NCBI RefSeq assembly: GCF_003597395.2
Contig: NC_133769.1
Coordinates: 179,358,108-179,422,107 of the forward strand
Origin: Chelonoidis abingdonii
Taxonomy: Eukaryota > Chordata > Testudines > Testudinidae
Reading direction: 5' to 3'
DNA length: 64,000 nucleotides
Below are positions 46,674-58,767 of this stretch, in pieces. Both the position numbers and the translations under genes were made by a program. The notes under the pieces were generated by a model, which saw only the letters and a program-made list of their open reading frames with translations, was not told the origin of the DNA and searched no databases. Every line of letters begins with the position of its first letter. The first letter of the stretch is position 1.

Positions 46674-47961
46674 CGGGGTGGCTAGCCTGTGGCTCCAGAG
46701 CTGCATGCAGCTCTTCAGAAGTTAGTATGTGGCTCCTTGTATAGGCACCGACTCTGGAGTTGGTGCTACAGGCACCAACTTTCCAGTGTGCCAGGGGGTG
46801 CTCACTGCTCAACCCCTGGCTCTGCCATGGGCCCCGCCCCCACTCCACCCCTTCTTGCCCCCTCCCCTGAGCCTGCCATGCCCTTACTCCTCCCCCTCTC
46901 CCCCAGAGCCTCCTGCACGCCACGAAACAGTTGACCGAGAGGTGCAGGGAGTGAGGGGAAGGCACTATGGTAAAGCCTCTGTCCCAAATCTGGACCTTAG
47001 CATCCAAAATTTGGGGGCTTGACATGAACTCCCCCAAGCTCACTACCAGCTTGGCTCTGATCTCGCTGCCACCAACCAGGATTCAGTGCCTGGTACACTA
47101 AAGCCCCCCAAAATTGTCCCTGGGGGACCCCCCAAGACCCAGAACCCCTGGGTCTCCTATCTCAAACGGGAAAACAAGTTCCTCCCCCTTGTCTCCTCGT
47201 TATCTGATCCCCAGCTTCCCTCCCTGGGTGAGCCTGGGCGATACAGTACTTAACTCCTTGAATGCAAAACAAAGAGGCCCATTAACCTCTCCCTAAGGCG
47301 ATGCATTCAAACCTAGTAAAGCTAACATAAAGAGATTTTCCACCCCCCCTTTCCTGTAGCTTAACCAGAGAAAAACCAAAACCCTCAACCAGGTTTTAAA
47401 AAGAAACTTTATATAAAAAGAAAGAAAATACAGAAAAATATAACCCACTGCATTAAGATGTCAATTACAGGCTCTTGCTTATAAGAATTAGGAATACACA
47501 GTCTGATTCAAAAAATAGCCAATTTAAACCAGTCCAGCAATTACACCCATGTAAATACAAACCAAAGCACATAACAGCCTATTGCTTGGTTTCCTTTGTA
47601 CTCACACTTGATAGTAGAATATTAGAAAGAAGATTGGAGTTAGCAGAAAAGCTGTTTCAATCCATAGCCGGGAGAAACAAAAGACCCCGAGTTCCTTTCC
47701 CTCCCAGACTTTAAAAAAAATCCAGTTCTCTGATTGGTCCTCTGGTCAGGTGCTTGATTCCCCCCTGTCCACCCCTTACAGGTAAAAGAAAATTAACCCT
47801 TACCTATCTACTTATGACAGGCACTGATTGGTGAGGCTGCCGGTGGATAGGAGGCGCTGGGAGGGGAGCTGATGGGGTGCTGCTGTCATATTACTGTGGC
47901 TCTTTGGCAATGTACACTGGTGAATTTTGGCTCCTTCTCAGGCTCAGGTTGGCCACCCCTG
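46674..47961. mobile_element. hAT-like element split by an LTR
   Basis: Starts CGGGGTGGCTAGCCTGTGGC and ends CAGGTTGGCCACCCCTG, with perfect 8-bp target duplications TTCTAGAT. The left part (46674-46966) and right part (47820-47961) make one element when the LTR inside is removed. Confidence 0.85.
46968..47819 (-). mobile_element. Solo LTR nested in a hAT-like element, antisense
   Basis: On the minus strand it begins TGTCATAAGTAGATAGG, nearly the same start as the LTR at 17110-17919 (TGTCATAAACAGATAG), and the following block with CCTGTAAGGG and TCACCTGACCAGAGGACC-type words is shared, so the two are related. GGCACT occurs on both sides (46961-46966 and 47820-47825), consistent with a target duplication plus one extra base at the left. 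No internal retroviral genes remain. Confidence 0.78.
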
Positions 47962-48065
47962 TTCTAGATGCCTGACAAAATGATTTACCAAGACAGCAAA
48001 ATCAAGGAAACTTACTAGGATGGCAGAACTAGAAATCCTGCAGACTTATTAGGTGGAACCTCCTA

Positions 48066-48310
48066 GGCCTGGTTTACACTCCAAAATTAGATCCACGTAG
48101 CTATGTTGCTCAGGGGTATGAAAAATTTTGCGCCCTGAGTGCCATAGTTAGGTTGACCTAACTCCCAGTGTAGAAGCATCAACCTAGCTTCTGCCTCTTG
48201 AGGAGGTGGATTACCTACATCAACAGGGGAAAAACCTTTCTATGGATATAGGAAGTACCTACGTTACAGTGCTGCTGAAGCATCTGTGTGGCACAAATAT
48301 AGCCCTAGAT
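48066..48310. mobile_element. MITE of the hairpin-bearing family
   Basis: The left end GGCCTGGTTTACACTCC and the right end CACAAATATAGCCCTA are decayed inverted ends. The internal stem-loop GCTCAGGGGTATG...GCGCCCTGAGTGC (48109-48142) is the family mark. Confidence 0.55.
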
Positions 48311-51300
48311 CTCTCCACTCCTAAGCTATTCCTATAATGGTAAATTGCTTTCTTAATTGTGGGGAGGAGAATTCTCTAACCACTACCAAAATTCCAGCTT
48401 CTATTTGTCAGTCCGTCTATAAGCCATGTAAAGCCACATTTTCAAAAGAAGTTTCTGAATCCGTATATATATTGGTGTGTGCAAATCAAATAACAGTGTA
48501 CAATAATCGGGTAGCCAGTTACCTGGTTTGTGTGTGTGCAATGCAAGCAGAGCCCCTGACCATTAATGACCTATCTCCAAAATTAAATAGGCAGGTGTGT
48601 GGGTGTGTAACTTGCTCTTTGTGCAGAGTTTAATTATGTGTTTTTCCCTTTGTGCCAGTGCTATTAATTTGAAACCTTTTTAATGGGGCATTGCTTAAAT
48701 TGCTCAATATGAGTTTTACCTGCTGTGTCTGCTGCTTGCTACAGATTCTCTGTTCCAGCTTTTCTGTCTGCATATTTTAATTTACAAGTGATCAGTGAGC
48801 CATATATTGTGTTCTGATGGCAGATACAGCTAGTGCTGGGAATCCTCTTCCATAGCCTTTATATTATGTTTATTTCATTTTTTGACATGACATGAAGGCT
48901 TCTGTTTTCAGTGGCTGAGGGTTAAATTATGTGCAGTTTTCAAACTATAATTGCCCTCAACTTTTAACATTTTTGTAACTAGTTTCCTCCAGGAAAGCTC
49001 AGCATTTATCTAATAAAACCCTTGCTTTTCAAAACTGGCCTGGGAACACAGAGATCAGATAACTTCTCAGTCAGAGGGATTGGAACTTGGGGCCTTCTAG
49101 TTCCCAGTTTTTTCTGCTGATCAGCTGGACACATGGCCTCCTCCTTTGTGCCTCATTATACAGGGCTTTCAAAGAGTTGAGGGGAACTTTCTTGGTCACT
49201 CACTTTTACCTGTCCCCAGGCACTGGCTGAAAGTTTTTACATTTGATATCTGTTCAATGACCTGTATGAAACGAGTTGGGGTCTTAGTTTATTTCCTAGT
49301 GGGACAGAAGCCCACATCATATGCAGCCTTACTATAGCTGTTACTGCAAGCCTCTACCATGTAGCAATGGGAATCTCTTAAATATCTGTTCATTCTCCTA
49401 TGGCAGGGCTGCAGTTGTGCAGAATCCCGGAGTGGTAGGGGAAGGTAGCAGGTCAGCCATTAATGGAGGCTTGATGAGCCTTTGGCTGAAATCTGCTGTC
49501 AGTCACAAAAGCATTTTCAGCCTTGACAAGTGAAGAAGAGGGCCTTCTGTAGCCCTTGAGTGCATCCTTGTGGCTGACTCAAGGGTGATACTCATGGGCT
49601 CCGGAAGGAGCTTCAGCAAACTTTCTCTGACTGGAAGGATGGTCCAAGACACTGGGATTCCAAGGGATGTGTGGCTGGGGTGAAACAGAGGGGAACTAGA
49701 GGGTGAATCCTGGAATACAAATAATGAACCCTTCCCCCAGTTTGTGATTGCTTTCAAAGTGACATTCACACTTAATGCAAGAAATTAGCTGTGGTCAAGA
49801 CAGCACTGATTCAGCAGGATTCTTCTGAGATATGATGGGTTTTCGGGAGGAAGGAAGAGGATATATTCACTTTGCGGCAAAGATTGAGAAACATGGGAGT
49901 TTAAACTGTTATTGCCTAAACTGTCGTGGCACTAAAAATAATATTAATTAATTGACTTCTGGAAAATTGCCAGTGCTGAGATGGATGCTTACGCAGATGT
50001 TTGGATAGCTGGGGTTTTGCTGTGGATTTAGGTGAGCTTGGTACATGTGGATGTAAGTATTAGGCTCATGCTGGCTGTATTGAGCAGGCAGGAGGGTTGC
50101 AGAGTGTAACATGCTGCTGGAGGCAGGCACCATTGTATGCGTCTGTCAGTCATTAATTCTCTCTCAGGGAAGTGGGATGGATCACAATTCTCACCTGTCT
50201 ATCCTAGGAGTGTTTGTTTCCCATGGCCATAGGAGAGCCACAGCTGTGCTGCTCTTGGGTCTCGCAGTTATTGTTTATGCTGCATATCCAGGAATGTTGT
50301 TGTGTTGTGAGGAGAAGCATTGTGAACTTGAAGGTTAAAGAAATGTTAGAGGTAAAGTGAATCAAGGAGCTACTGGAGAGACAGCCAATCCCAGCCATTC
50401 TAATTCAACCATGGCTATAGAGAGGGACCTCATAAAATGTATAGAGGAACCTAGGATGCTACTAGGTGAAAATGGAGGACCAGTGCTATTCCACTGATAG
50501 AAGGGGCTATTCTTCCTTTGCAGCATAGTCTGGAGGGTGCCAGTCCTAAAGCCTCTCAAAGAGAGAGAAGACTCACGGTGGAGAACAGTGATGTTAGTAG
50601 AGCGTATTACTGAACTACAGAGGGCTCTATCTGGCAGGATAGGGGAGAAGATCCATCTCTCTCTAGCCAAGTGGTCACATCAGTGACGTATCTGGATATC
50701 TAATTGTTTGTTTTGAAGACTGTGTATGCATCAGGGCAGAGGCAAAGATACGTGTGCTGTTTCTTGAAATCAGTAACAAGCAAGGCAGGAAGGAATGAGA
50801 GGAAAGCTCTAGGCAGAAGATGTTCAGTGAAGTGGACACAGAACAGCTCTTTCTGTCATTCTTTACCACTGTCCCATGACACTTATTTATTTGTTCCTCA
50901 TTTATCTGCCTGAGCTGGGTGACATCTTATCACGTACTAGGACCTAGGCAATACTGGGCTTCTGCAAGATCCTTTGATGTTACACCAACAGGAGCTGTGG
51001 GTGCTTGGAATGTCTTAGGATCCGGTTCTGAGTATCTGAGTTGTCTCTGCACCAACTAGCTACATGAGGAACGAAACTGGAATTAAAACAAATCATTGTT
51101 GCCCTGTGGTTAAGGTCATGGAACTATAAGGTGTTTATCTTAGTGAGATCAGTGTGTAGCGCACCACACACTAAACCAACTCCTGAGAATGGTTCTGAAA
51201 CTAGCATTGCTTGAAGTCCGAATGGCCAGTCTGCTACCTTCAGTGGCTATTCTGTCTGCATCGTGTTTGTGTTGGACGGCAGATTGGGCAGCAACTGAAA

Positions 51301-51889
51301 GCTCCTCGGGAAAGAGGCTGCCTTCCCTTACCTTTCCATGGAGCTGTTCTCCCCAGTAATTCAATCGTGTCAGCCTGTTTGCAGGCAATAATTCATTGTT
51401 ATAGGAACACTAGAGCAAAGTGACAAGTTAATAACGGCAGTAATAATAGCAGGCAAAGTCTAATGCTATTTCCTCTTCTCATGCTCTCATCGTCCCAGCC
51501 AGCCGCCCATGTTGGCTAATGCAATTTGCAGCATTGCTAATCCAGTTTCAGCAGGAATTGTGTTCTATTAAAAGAGAATAACAGTAGCAGGAGCTGTGCT
51601 GCCATATTCCTTGCATCTCTGGGGAGATGGCCCTAGTGTTGAAGTCTCTGTCTCTGCTTCATTATGATTGTATTTAATGTTTAAACCCTTGGAGAACGAT
51701 CTCCTGCTTCCTGGCCCCTCCGTTGTCCTGTAAGCGCCCTAACCTGACCACCCCTTCTGCTGTCATTTCCTTCCTTTACTGTCTCCTTTATCTATTCTTA
51801 ATTGCCTTCTTCCCTACCAGCTAATTCAGTGGACTTACGTCCTCCTTACCCACCCATCTTCCTGCTGCCAGTCCTGAGTCAGGAACTGT

Positions 51890-52085
51890 CTAAGGTACTT
51901 ATCTGGCCTCCACTACCATAGTGCCCGAGTGCCTCATAAGGTAGGGAGGGACTGTTATTCCCATTTTACATACAGGAGACTGAGGTAGAGTGACAGGTGA
52001 GTGAGTTGGCTCGAGCAGGGAACTGAACCCAGGGCTCTCGAGTCCCAGGCTAGTGCCCGCTGAGCTGTCCTTCCTCTCTGGAGGA
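51890..52085 (-). repeat. MIR-type SINE relic, antisense
   Basis: TTATTCCCATTTTACATACAGG and AACTGAACCCAGGGCTCTCG...CTAGTGCCCGCTGAGCTG are antisense MIR core and tRNA-like head. Confidence 0.65.
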
Positions 52086-53084
52086 ACTGACCAGGAGGAG
52101 GTGGATTCCAGTGGGAGTTCCCGTCTGCCACTAGTGAGGGGGGGAACAGGGCTTCCTTCAGGCAAGAGGCTCAGCCCACTCTGCAGAGTTCGCCTTGGAT
52201 AACACACAGCACCTGAGCAACTGCTCAGGACGGTGCTGCAGTTCTGGGAGCCCCACTGCTGCAGGAACTGAGACATAGATCATGTGTGACAGTCTTCTTG
52301 TGGAACCGGCTCAGTTGTCCTGTCCCTTAGCCAGGGAATCTTATCGGGAGTCAAGTCACAGCCCCGTTTTCCTTCTCACCCTTTCCAGCAGTCCACAGAC
52401 TGTAAATCACCCTTTACAATCTGCGAGCCTAACACTCCAAGGGGACAGGCAGCTCCTAAACCCATCCTATTTGCAAGAATTAAAGCTTGACCCTGTGGGG
52501 CATCAACTATGAGCTCATGCAATCACACTCCCATTGGTGGATTGACCTTTTAGTAGCATATTGTGCACAAGCCCTCTGTTTTTGTTTCCCAGTCTACCCT
52601 CTCCCCCGCTCACCTCAGAACAGCCACATTCCATCAGAGGCTTTTAAAACTAGGGCACTCTCTGGGAAACTCAGTAATATTTCTTAAGCTCTCTCCAGGA
52701 GAGGCTGTTTCTGCAGAAGCTCTCCTCAAGGGTGACAATCTTCAAAGTGGAACAAGGCAGCCCTTGACTCCTCTCCCCTCCCTGTGCAGATGAGCACACT
52801 CTCTCCTGGGACTCCCTGAGCTGCCCTTGGCAGTACTTGCACATTTGTGGTGAATTTTCACAAAGTGCAGCATTGCATTTCTTAGCTGACTTTCCCCTCC
52901 CCCCTCTTTAAAAGAGAACGCTCTGCCAGAAGCGTTCTCAGCCACGTTAATTAGTTTGGTTCCTAGAATTTTTGATAGAAGAGCAAAGCCTCCCATCTGC
53001 CCTCAGTGGGACTCTAGTGTTGATTTTTCTTGGGAGCTCTACAAGAGGAGAGCCTTAGACGGCCTTACAAAGAACAGCGCTGAT

Positions 53085-53215
53085 AGGTCACCTTTATGGA
53101 GCGTATTTATCAAAGTGCTTTACAAAGGTAGGTAACTTCTTATTTCTGAAGATAAGGAAACTGAGGCACAGAAATTAACTGACTGAACCAACACAGCGAG
53201 TCAGTAGGAGGAAAA
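53085..53215 (-). repeat. MIR-type SINE relic, antisense
   Basis: GTGCTTTACAAAGGTAGG...GATAAGGAAACTGAGGCACAG...GCGAGTCAGTAGG is antisense MIR. Confidence 0.6.
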
Positions 53216-53505
53216 AAAAAGCTGCCAATTCAATCCTTTTCCAGCCTCCCTGCTGCAATTACTAGACTCATTGTCTCCTGAAACATACATTCCCTTTGTA
53301 TATTTGTGTTTATATGCATTACGTAGTGGATTCAGCTGAAAAGAGAATGATTTCCATTTCTGTGGTGTGTATGTACTGTACATCTGCAGCCATATCACCT
53401 TGTGTATGATCCTGAGGGTCAGGTCTGGTCATGCAGCTCTGAGGTGGGAGACCTTCAAGGAAAGTGCAGGATGAGTGCAGCAGGAAGTTATGCTGGTGAC
53501 TGAGG

Positions 53506-53763
53506 GTTTGGCTACTCTTGCAGTAGCGCTTTGAAGTGCGAGTGTGGTCGCAGTGCCAGTGCTGGGGGAGAGCTTTCCCAGCGCTGTAGGTACTCCACCT
53601 CCCCGTGGGGATTAGCTTGCAGCATTGGGAGCCGCGCTCCCAGCACTGGGGCACTGTTTACACTGGCACTTTGCAGCGCTGTAACTTGCTGCGCTCAGGG
53701 GTGTGTTTTTTCACACCCCTGAGCGAGAAAGTTGCAGCACTGTAAAGTGCCAGTGTAGCCAAG
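53506..53763. mobile_element. MITE with a perfect internal hairpin
   Basis: The left end TTTGGCTACTCTTGCAGTAG and the right end AGTGCCAGTGTAGCCAA are inverted ends. The perfect 12-base stem CTCAGGGGTGTG / CACACCCCTGAG with a T6 loop lies at 53694-53723. The GCAGCGCTGTAACTTGC words tie it to the element at 5155-5955. Confidence 0.65.
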
Positions 53764-54030
53764 GATTCAGTAGATTATGCTCTTTCTTGTGAGTTGATGC
53801 TGAAGCAATGCCCCAGTATGGCAGTAATATAAGGGCACCATGGGGTTGGAGGAGTGTCTCTTGCATGAGCCATGAGCAATGCTGACCTCTTGTGATTATC
53901 AAAATTCCTCTACCATATTCTTCCCAAGAAGAGGGATGTTAAACCCTGGTGCCCTGCTGAAATTCCAGCTTGGGTAATTACCCATTTAACCTTCCTAAAT
54001 TCCCTCTGCAGCTTCAATTGGATAAAGTTA

Positions 54031-54053
54031 CGTGTGTGTGTGTGTGTGTGTGG
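54031..54053 (+). repeat. (GT)n microsatellite
   Basis: About eleven tandem GT units after TTAC. Confidence 0.92.
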
Positions 54054-56473
54054 TGCTGCTGCTTTGTGCTGTTAAATTGTGTTCCACCCCAGAGCTAAGT
54101 GGCTTGTGTTTGACAGAACACAGCCACAAGAAGTCAATTAAACACACACTTCACACACACTACACTGTTGTGCTTGGTCGTTGGTGGTTAGGAAGCAATG
54201 CTCGCAGAACCAGATTTAACAATGATTGATTTTAAATGGTTTCATTGCCAGTGTACATGATGTGTTAGTGTTGTATCAACAGCCAGTAATAGTGCATGAA
54301 GTTACCATCCTGTTTACTTTCTTCCTCCCTTCAGGGAATCCAAGAGACACAGTGGAGACTGGAATATGGTTTGCAGTTTATCTGTAAGATATCTTCACCA
54401 GAACACACACCTGTTTCCCAGGGCTCCCCGAGCAGATGTTTTGAGACCTATTAAGAGATCTTTGGTCTCTTGACAGCTTAGCAGAGAATGTTGTGTAGCT
54501 GTGTGTCTCCACTTCACTGCTCCCACTATCCATGATGTTCTGCAGTGCAGTACAGCAGCCACCCCTCCACCCACACACACACACCCCTCAGAATAGCCCC
54601 GGATAGGCTGCATTGTAGAACCTGGAATTGTAGAGCCAGATTGTAGAGAGAAAATTGTAAAGTCAAACTCTTTGCTGTCTTTCTGTTCAGGCCAATCTCA
54701 CATTGAAGGGGTGGGGAGTTCTGCCCGATTAAGGGCTTTGAGGTTTGGCTATGGAGGATACTGTGCCTGAGACTCCTGTTCTCTTGCCATAACCACATGA
54801 AAACTATTTCAGGCCAATACAACTACCATGTCTCTCAAACGCATCTAAAGATGAACCATAAAGCCACAAAAGAAATAGCAAAGCCCAGATCTGTATTGAA
54901 ACAATCTTCCTGCCCCTGTCTGACTGAGCCAGGACCCCAGAGTGCTCTGTGCTACCACTTCTCTGTCATCTCTGTCAGCTATTGCAGAATTTAAACACTA
55001 GAGAAAGTATTTTAAGCCCTTCTGGGTACAAAAAGGGCCTTGCGAATGTTGCCTTATGCGCTGCTCTGGTGGTGGCTGACAAGAGTGGAGATGATCAGAG
55101 TAATTCTGCACCTGGTAACATAAGCGTAATAAACCCCCACAATACTTTGTTTTCTATCCAGGGTGTAGGGTGGAGGATTTATCATCCTGTGTCAGGGATA
55201 GCACCAGACGACTCCTTGTACCTGATGCTGGAACTATTTGTCTGGCCCTTCAGACACACATCTCAAAGCATACCCTCCAGTCTGCAGTGTGTACGGCTTT
55301 TTGATTATAGGAGGGGAGCAAGAAACAGACCAGAGGCTTTGAAAACTGGGGCAATGGCTGGGAAACACTCCCAGGAGTTGGAGGAAGCAGGAACATCCAC
55401 TCTCTGGGCTGCCCTGGTGCTCTGTAACGTCAAGGTGTAAGTGTGTGTGCTGAGAATCGCTATGTATTTTGGTCTGAGAGTGCACTTTTGCCACATCAGT
55501 GGAATAAATTGTGTCCATGTGAGACATGGGTCGGTTGCTCAGAAGCACCAGGCTTAAAAATATCCCATCTTTGTCCTTCCAGCTCCCCTCCCCTTGAAAT
55601 GCTATAATGTGGGGAAAAAATTAGGAGAGATTCTTTAAAATCTCTTTCCAATTTTTCATGTTTCTAAATATAGGTACAATATGTGCCCAGGGCATGTGTA
55701 TATAGATACTGTATGCCCCCACAACACACACAGCATGTGCGTATAGTGCATTTTAATAGATATAAGCAAGCAACTTAACATATACAGTTGCTATAGCAAC
55801 TGAGGTTTCCTTAGCAACAGTTGCAGAAAATAATCCCGTACCAATTAAAAATAAACTGTTGGAAAGGCGGTTGAAGGGGGATAAATAGAGCTGCTGAGAT
55901 TTGCCTTCCTTTTCTATTGGTTTTTATCCCAGGCACTGGAGGACTGGTTATGACTTGAAGTAACCTTTTCCCACCAAGAATGAGACAAGGAGGTGAAGTG
56001 GGTCTCAGTGCAACCTGTTTGGTGGATTGGGCTAGGCAGAACATAGCAGCATAAGCCTAAAGCTCACCATTAAGTCAGTCCCCAGAGAGGAAAGCTGGGG
56101 GCTATTCCCCCCACCCCTAGTGTGCCATTCCATAGCAGAGTTATCTAGTCTTTATTAGCATACTGATTAAAGCCAAAGGCAGTACAGGCTCCAGGGGAAC
56201 TTTTCTGTGCTACCAGGATGATCAACTTCAGATGTTGTCTTAGAGCAGAAAAGTGTCATTGTCATGGGATCCTCTTCCTTCCATTTGATGCTGTTTGTAT
56301 GTACCCTTCTCTCCCCCAGGCTCCTCCACACACACATTCGGCTTGGCTGACAGGGCAATTGAGACTATAGAATTCAGTGGTAGCTTGGTGAAGTAAAAAG
56401 TAATGCAAAACAGAGACCCATTGCCCCAGTGAGAAGAGACCACATTGCATCCTAATAACTAGAACTTGTGGGA

Positions 56474-56530
56474 CAGATCCTCAGCTGGTGTAAATCTGCA
56501 GCACTCCTTTGAAGCTGTGCTGACTTGCAG
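56474..56530. repeat. Palindromic repeat relic
   Basis: GATCCTCAGCTGGTGTAAATC..., the same wording as 29083-29130. Only one arm is well preserved. Confidence 0.4.
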
Positions 56531-58356
56531 TCCTATATTTCTGTGGTGCCTCTTGTCCCCAGAATGCTTTGTAAACTTCAATAATAGATTTACAAACTGT
56601 GTACGCAATCCTTTCTCCCAGCACAAAAATGCTTCCGCCTCAGGAGTGAAACACAGCAGTGGTATTACCATGTACAGCAGTGCTACACAGCCGTTCAGGA
56701 GAAGACATGCAGATCATCACTAGGCAACAAAAACTGCAGATGAAATTTAGGTAGAGATTGTAATTAACTGATTTGAACCTTGGTACCAGGGTTAGTTAAA
56801 ACTCCAACTCTCAGGGCATTAAAGAGCCAGTGGCACTTTTCACAAGCATCAGGAGCAGTATTTATAAATCTGATGGCATTTCCAGTAGCAAAGAGAACTG
56901 CATGCTGGGGAACCAGTTCAGTGCTGACTTGGAGGGGAAAATGCCACCTTCCAGAAGCACCAACGCTCACTCCCTGCAGTATCTGGAGATCTCCTATCTG
57001 AGTACTTATGGGTCTGATCGTGTTTAGCTTGTGTGGTGTGATGAGATCCAGTAGTGTCCTTTGTGCTGAAACTTGGGGTAAATCCCTTCTAACTATGAGG
57101 TCTGGGTTCCCACATCCTCCTGACCAATACTTACTTTATGCCAATCCATTTCTTCTGCCAGCACTTCTTGGGGAGGAACTGCCCTGTTTTCCTAGACCGG
57201 GGAAGGAGGGAGATGGACTGAGTCCAAGTTGCCCGGGCCTCGGTGTGTGTCTACTCAGACCCTGCTCCTCACTTCAAATCGTCATCTAGGGCATACCAAA
57301 TCCCAGACAGCCCCAAAATTGCAGGAAGGGCACCTTCATACAAATGTAAATACACTGAACTACTTTGTTTGTGTTACAGTAGTTCCTAGGGGCACCAGTC
57401 AGGGGTTAAGGCTATTGTGTTAGACATAGCCCATGCACATACAATAAAAAGACTGTGACACCATGATTCTTGTTTCAGCATAGAGAGGGGAGCAAAGTTT
57501 TAAACCCATTGTCACCCTGTTCAGAGTGGGTCTAAACACAGTGGCTAAAATAGCAGTGGGTGCTGTACCTTGCATACACAAGTGCAGCCGCCTTCGTTAC
57601 CACTTGGGGAGCTGAACTGGTGAAGGTAATGGTGGGAAGTTGAGAGAGTTGCAGTCTCTCTGATTTGCCCGCGGTCAGACAGTAAGCATGTGGCAGAACT
57701 TGGTGCAGAACGCCCGATTCCCTGCCCTGGGCTCTGACTGCAAACCAGACTATGCTTCCCTCCTCTTCCATTCCAGCCGAGTGTCTGTTTCTCATGTTGC
57801 TCATGTTTTAATGTCCCTATTGATCTGATATAGATCAAATAGCCTTTAAAAAGCTTTCAGTTCAGTGAGATGAACGGGGTGTGGCAGGGTACGTTCTATC
57901 TGAGGTGGCTTTCTAGGGGACTGGGTCAGCAGCACGGAGGTTTGCACAGGAAGCGTTGGAAAAACGAGTTTTCATTTAACGAGTGCAGCCCTAGGGAGAG
58001 AGGAATCTGAAGTCCCTGGAGAATGGATGATATCTGTGAATCTCCTGCTAGACTGGATGCCTTAATCCAGGATCCTTCTAAGGGGGCCTGAGGCAGCTGT
58101 GAAAAACCAAGCCTCTCGCTGAGAGAGCTGGGGGAAGGATTCAGGAGTTCATTGAGGTGAAGGAGGAAACTGGGAAGAAGATTTGATACAGGGCTCTCTA
58201 AATTCCTTTTGATCAAGGGTCCTATTTAGCCTTATGCAAAGAGATCATGGATGAGACTGCAGGTGGGGGGAGGGTTGTCTTTTTTTTTTTTCTCTCCTCC
58301 CCCCTGCCCGTGTTAATGACCTGCCACTTCTCATCCTCCCCTCTCCTTTCTCCTAG

Positions 58357-58767
58357 TGACCAAGCTACAGGTCAGCAAATCAAAGCGGAGCATCACCCTA
58401 GTGGAGAACAGGCCCATCCCACTGAACTGCTCTGTGAAATCGCAGACCAGCCCGGACTCTCACTTTGCTGTGCTATGGTATGTCCACAAGCCAGCCGACG
58501 CCGATGGCAAGCTCATCCTGAAGACAACCCACAGCTCTGCTTTCGAGTACGGCACCTACGCCGAGGAGGAGGGGCTACGGGGGAGGCTGCAGTTCGAGCG
58601 GTCCTCCTCTGGTGGGCTCTTCAGCCTCACTGTCCAGCGGGCAGAGGTCCGTGACAGCGGCAGCTACTACTGCCATGTGGAGGAGTGGCTGCTCAGCCCT
58701 AACCACGCCTGGTACAAGCTGGCAGAGGAGGTGTCTGGGCGAACTGAGGTCACCGTCAAGCAGCCAG
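58357..58767 (+). CDS. IGSF3: IGSF3 exon encoding Ig-like V domain 6
   Basis: A 411-nt exon, phase 1 in and out, with acceptor TTTCTCCTAG and donor GTAACA. The G left by the Ig5 exon plus TG gives the Val of VTKLQVSK, so Ig5 joins Ig6 in frame across a 25.6-kb intron. The domain has a first Cys in PLNCSVKSQ (with a sequon, Asn-Cys-Ser), a Trp in FAVLWYVHK, and a second Cys in SGSYYCHVEEW, followed by EEWLLSP. It resembles the Ig7 exon closely (shared WYVxK, EW-L-L-x-P and VTVKQP ends), which supports a local exon duplication. In human IGSF3 it is likewise the sixth domain. Confidence 0.96.

Larger units (their letters stand above)
32728..58356 (+). other. Large intron between the Ig5 and Ig6 exons (25.6 kb)
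   Basis: A phase-1 intron, GTAAGA to TCCTAG. It accounts for 40 percent of the window and holds most of its large mobile elements: palindromic MITEs, hAT elements, two antisense solo LTRs, a foldback hAT and MIR relics. No coding exon is recognised inside. Stretches where I see nothing definable are about 33410-35110, 35450-36980, 37360-40700, 48310-51860, 52090-53080, 53770-56450 and 56540-58350. A 163-codon open frame at 54949-55440 (+) is the longest of these and has no recognised motif. Confidence 0.9.
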
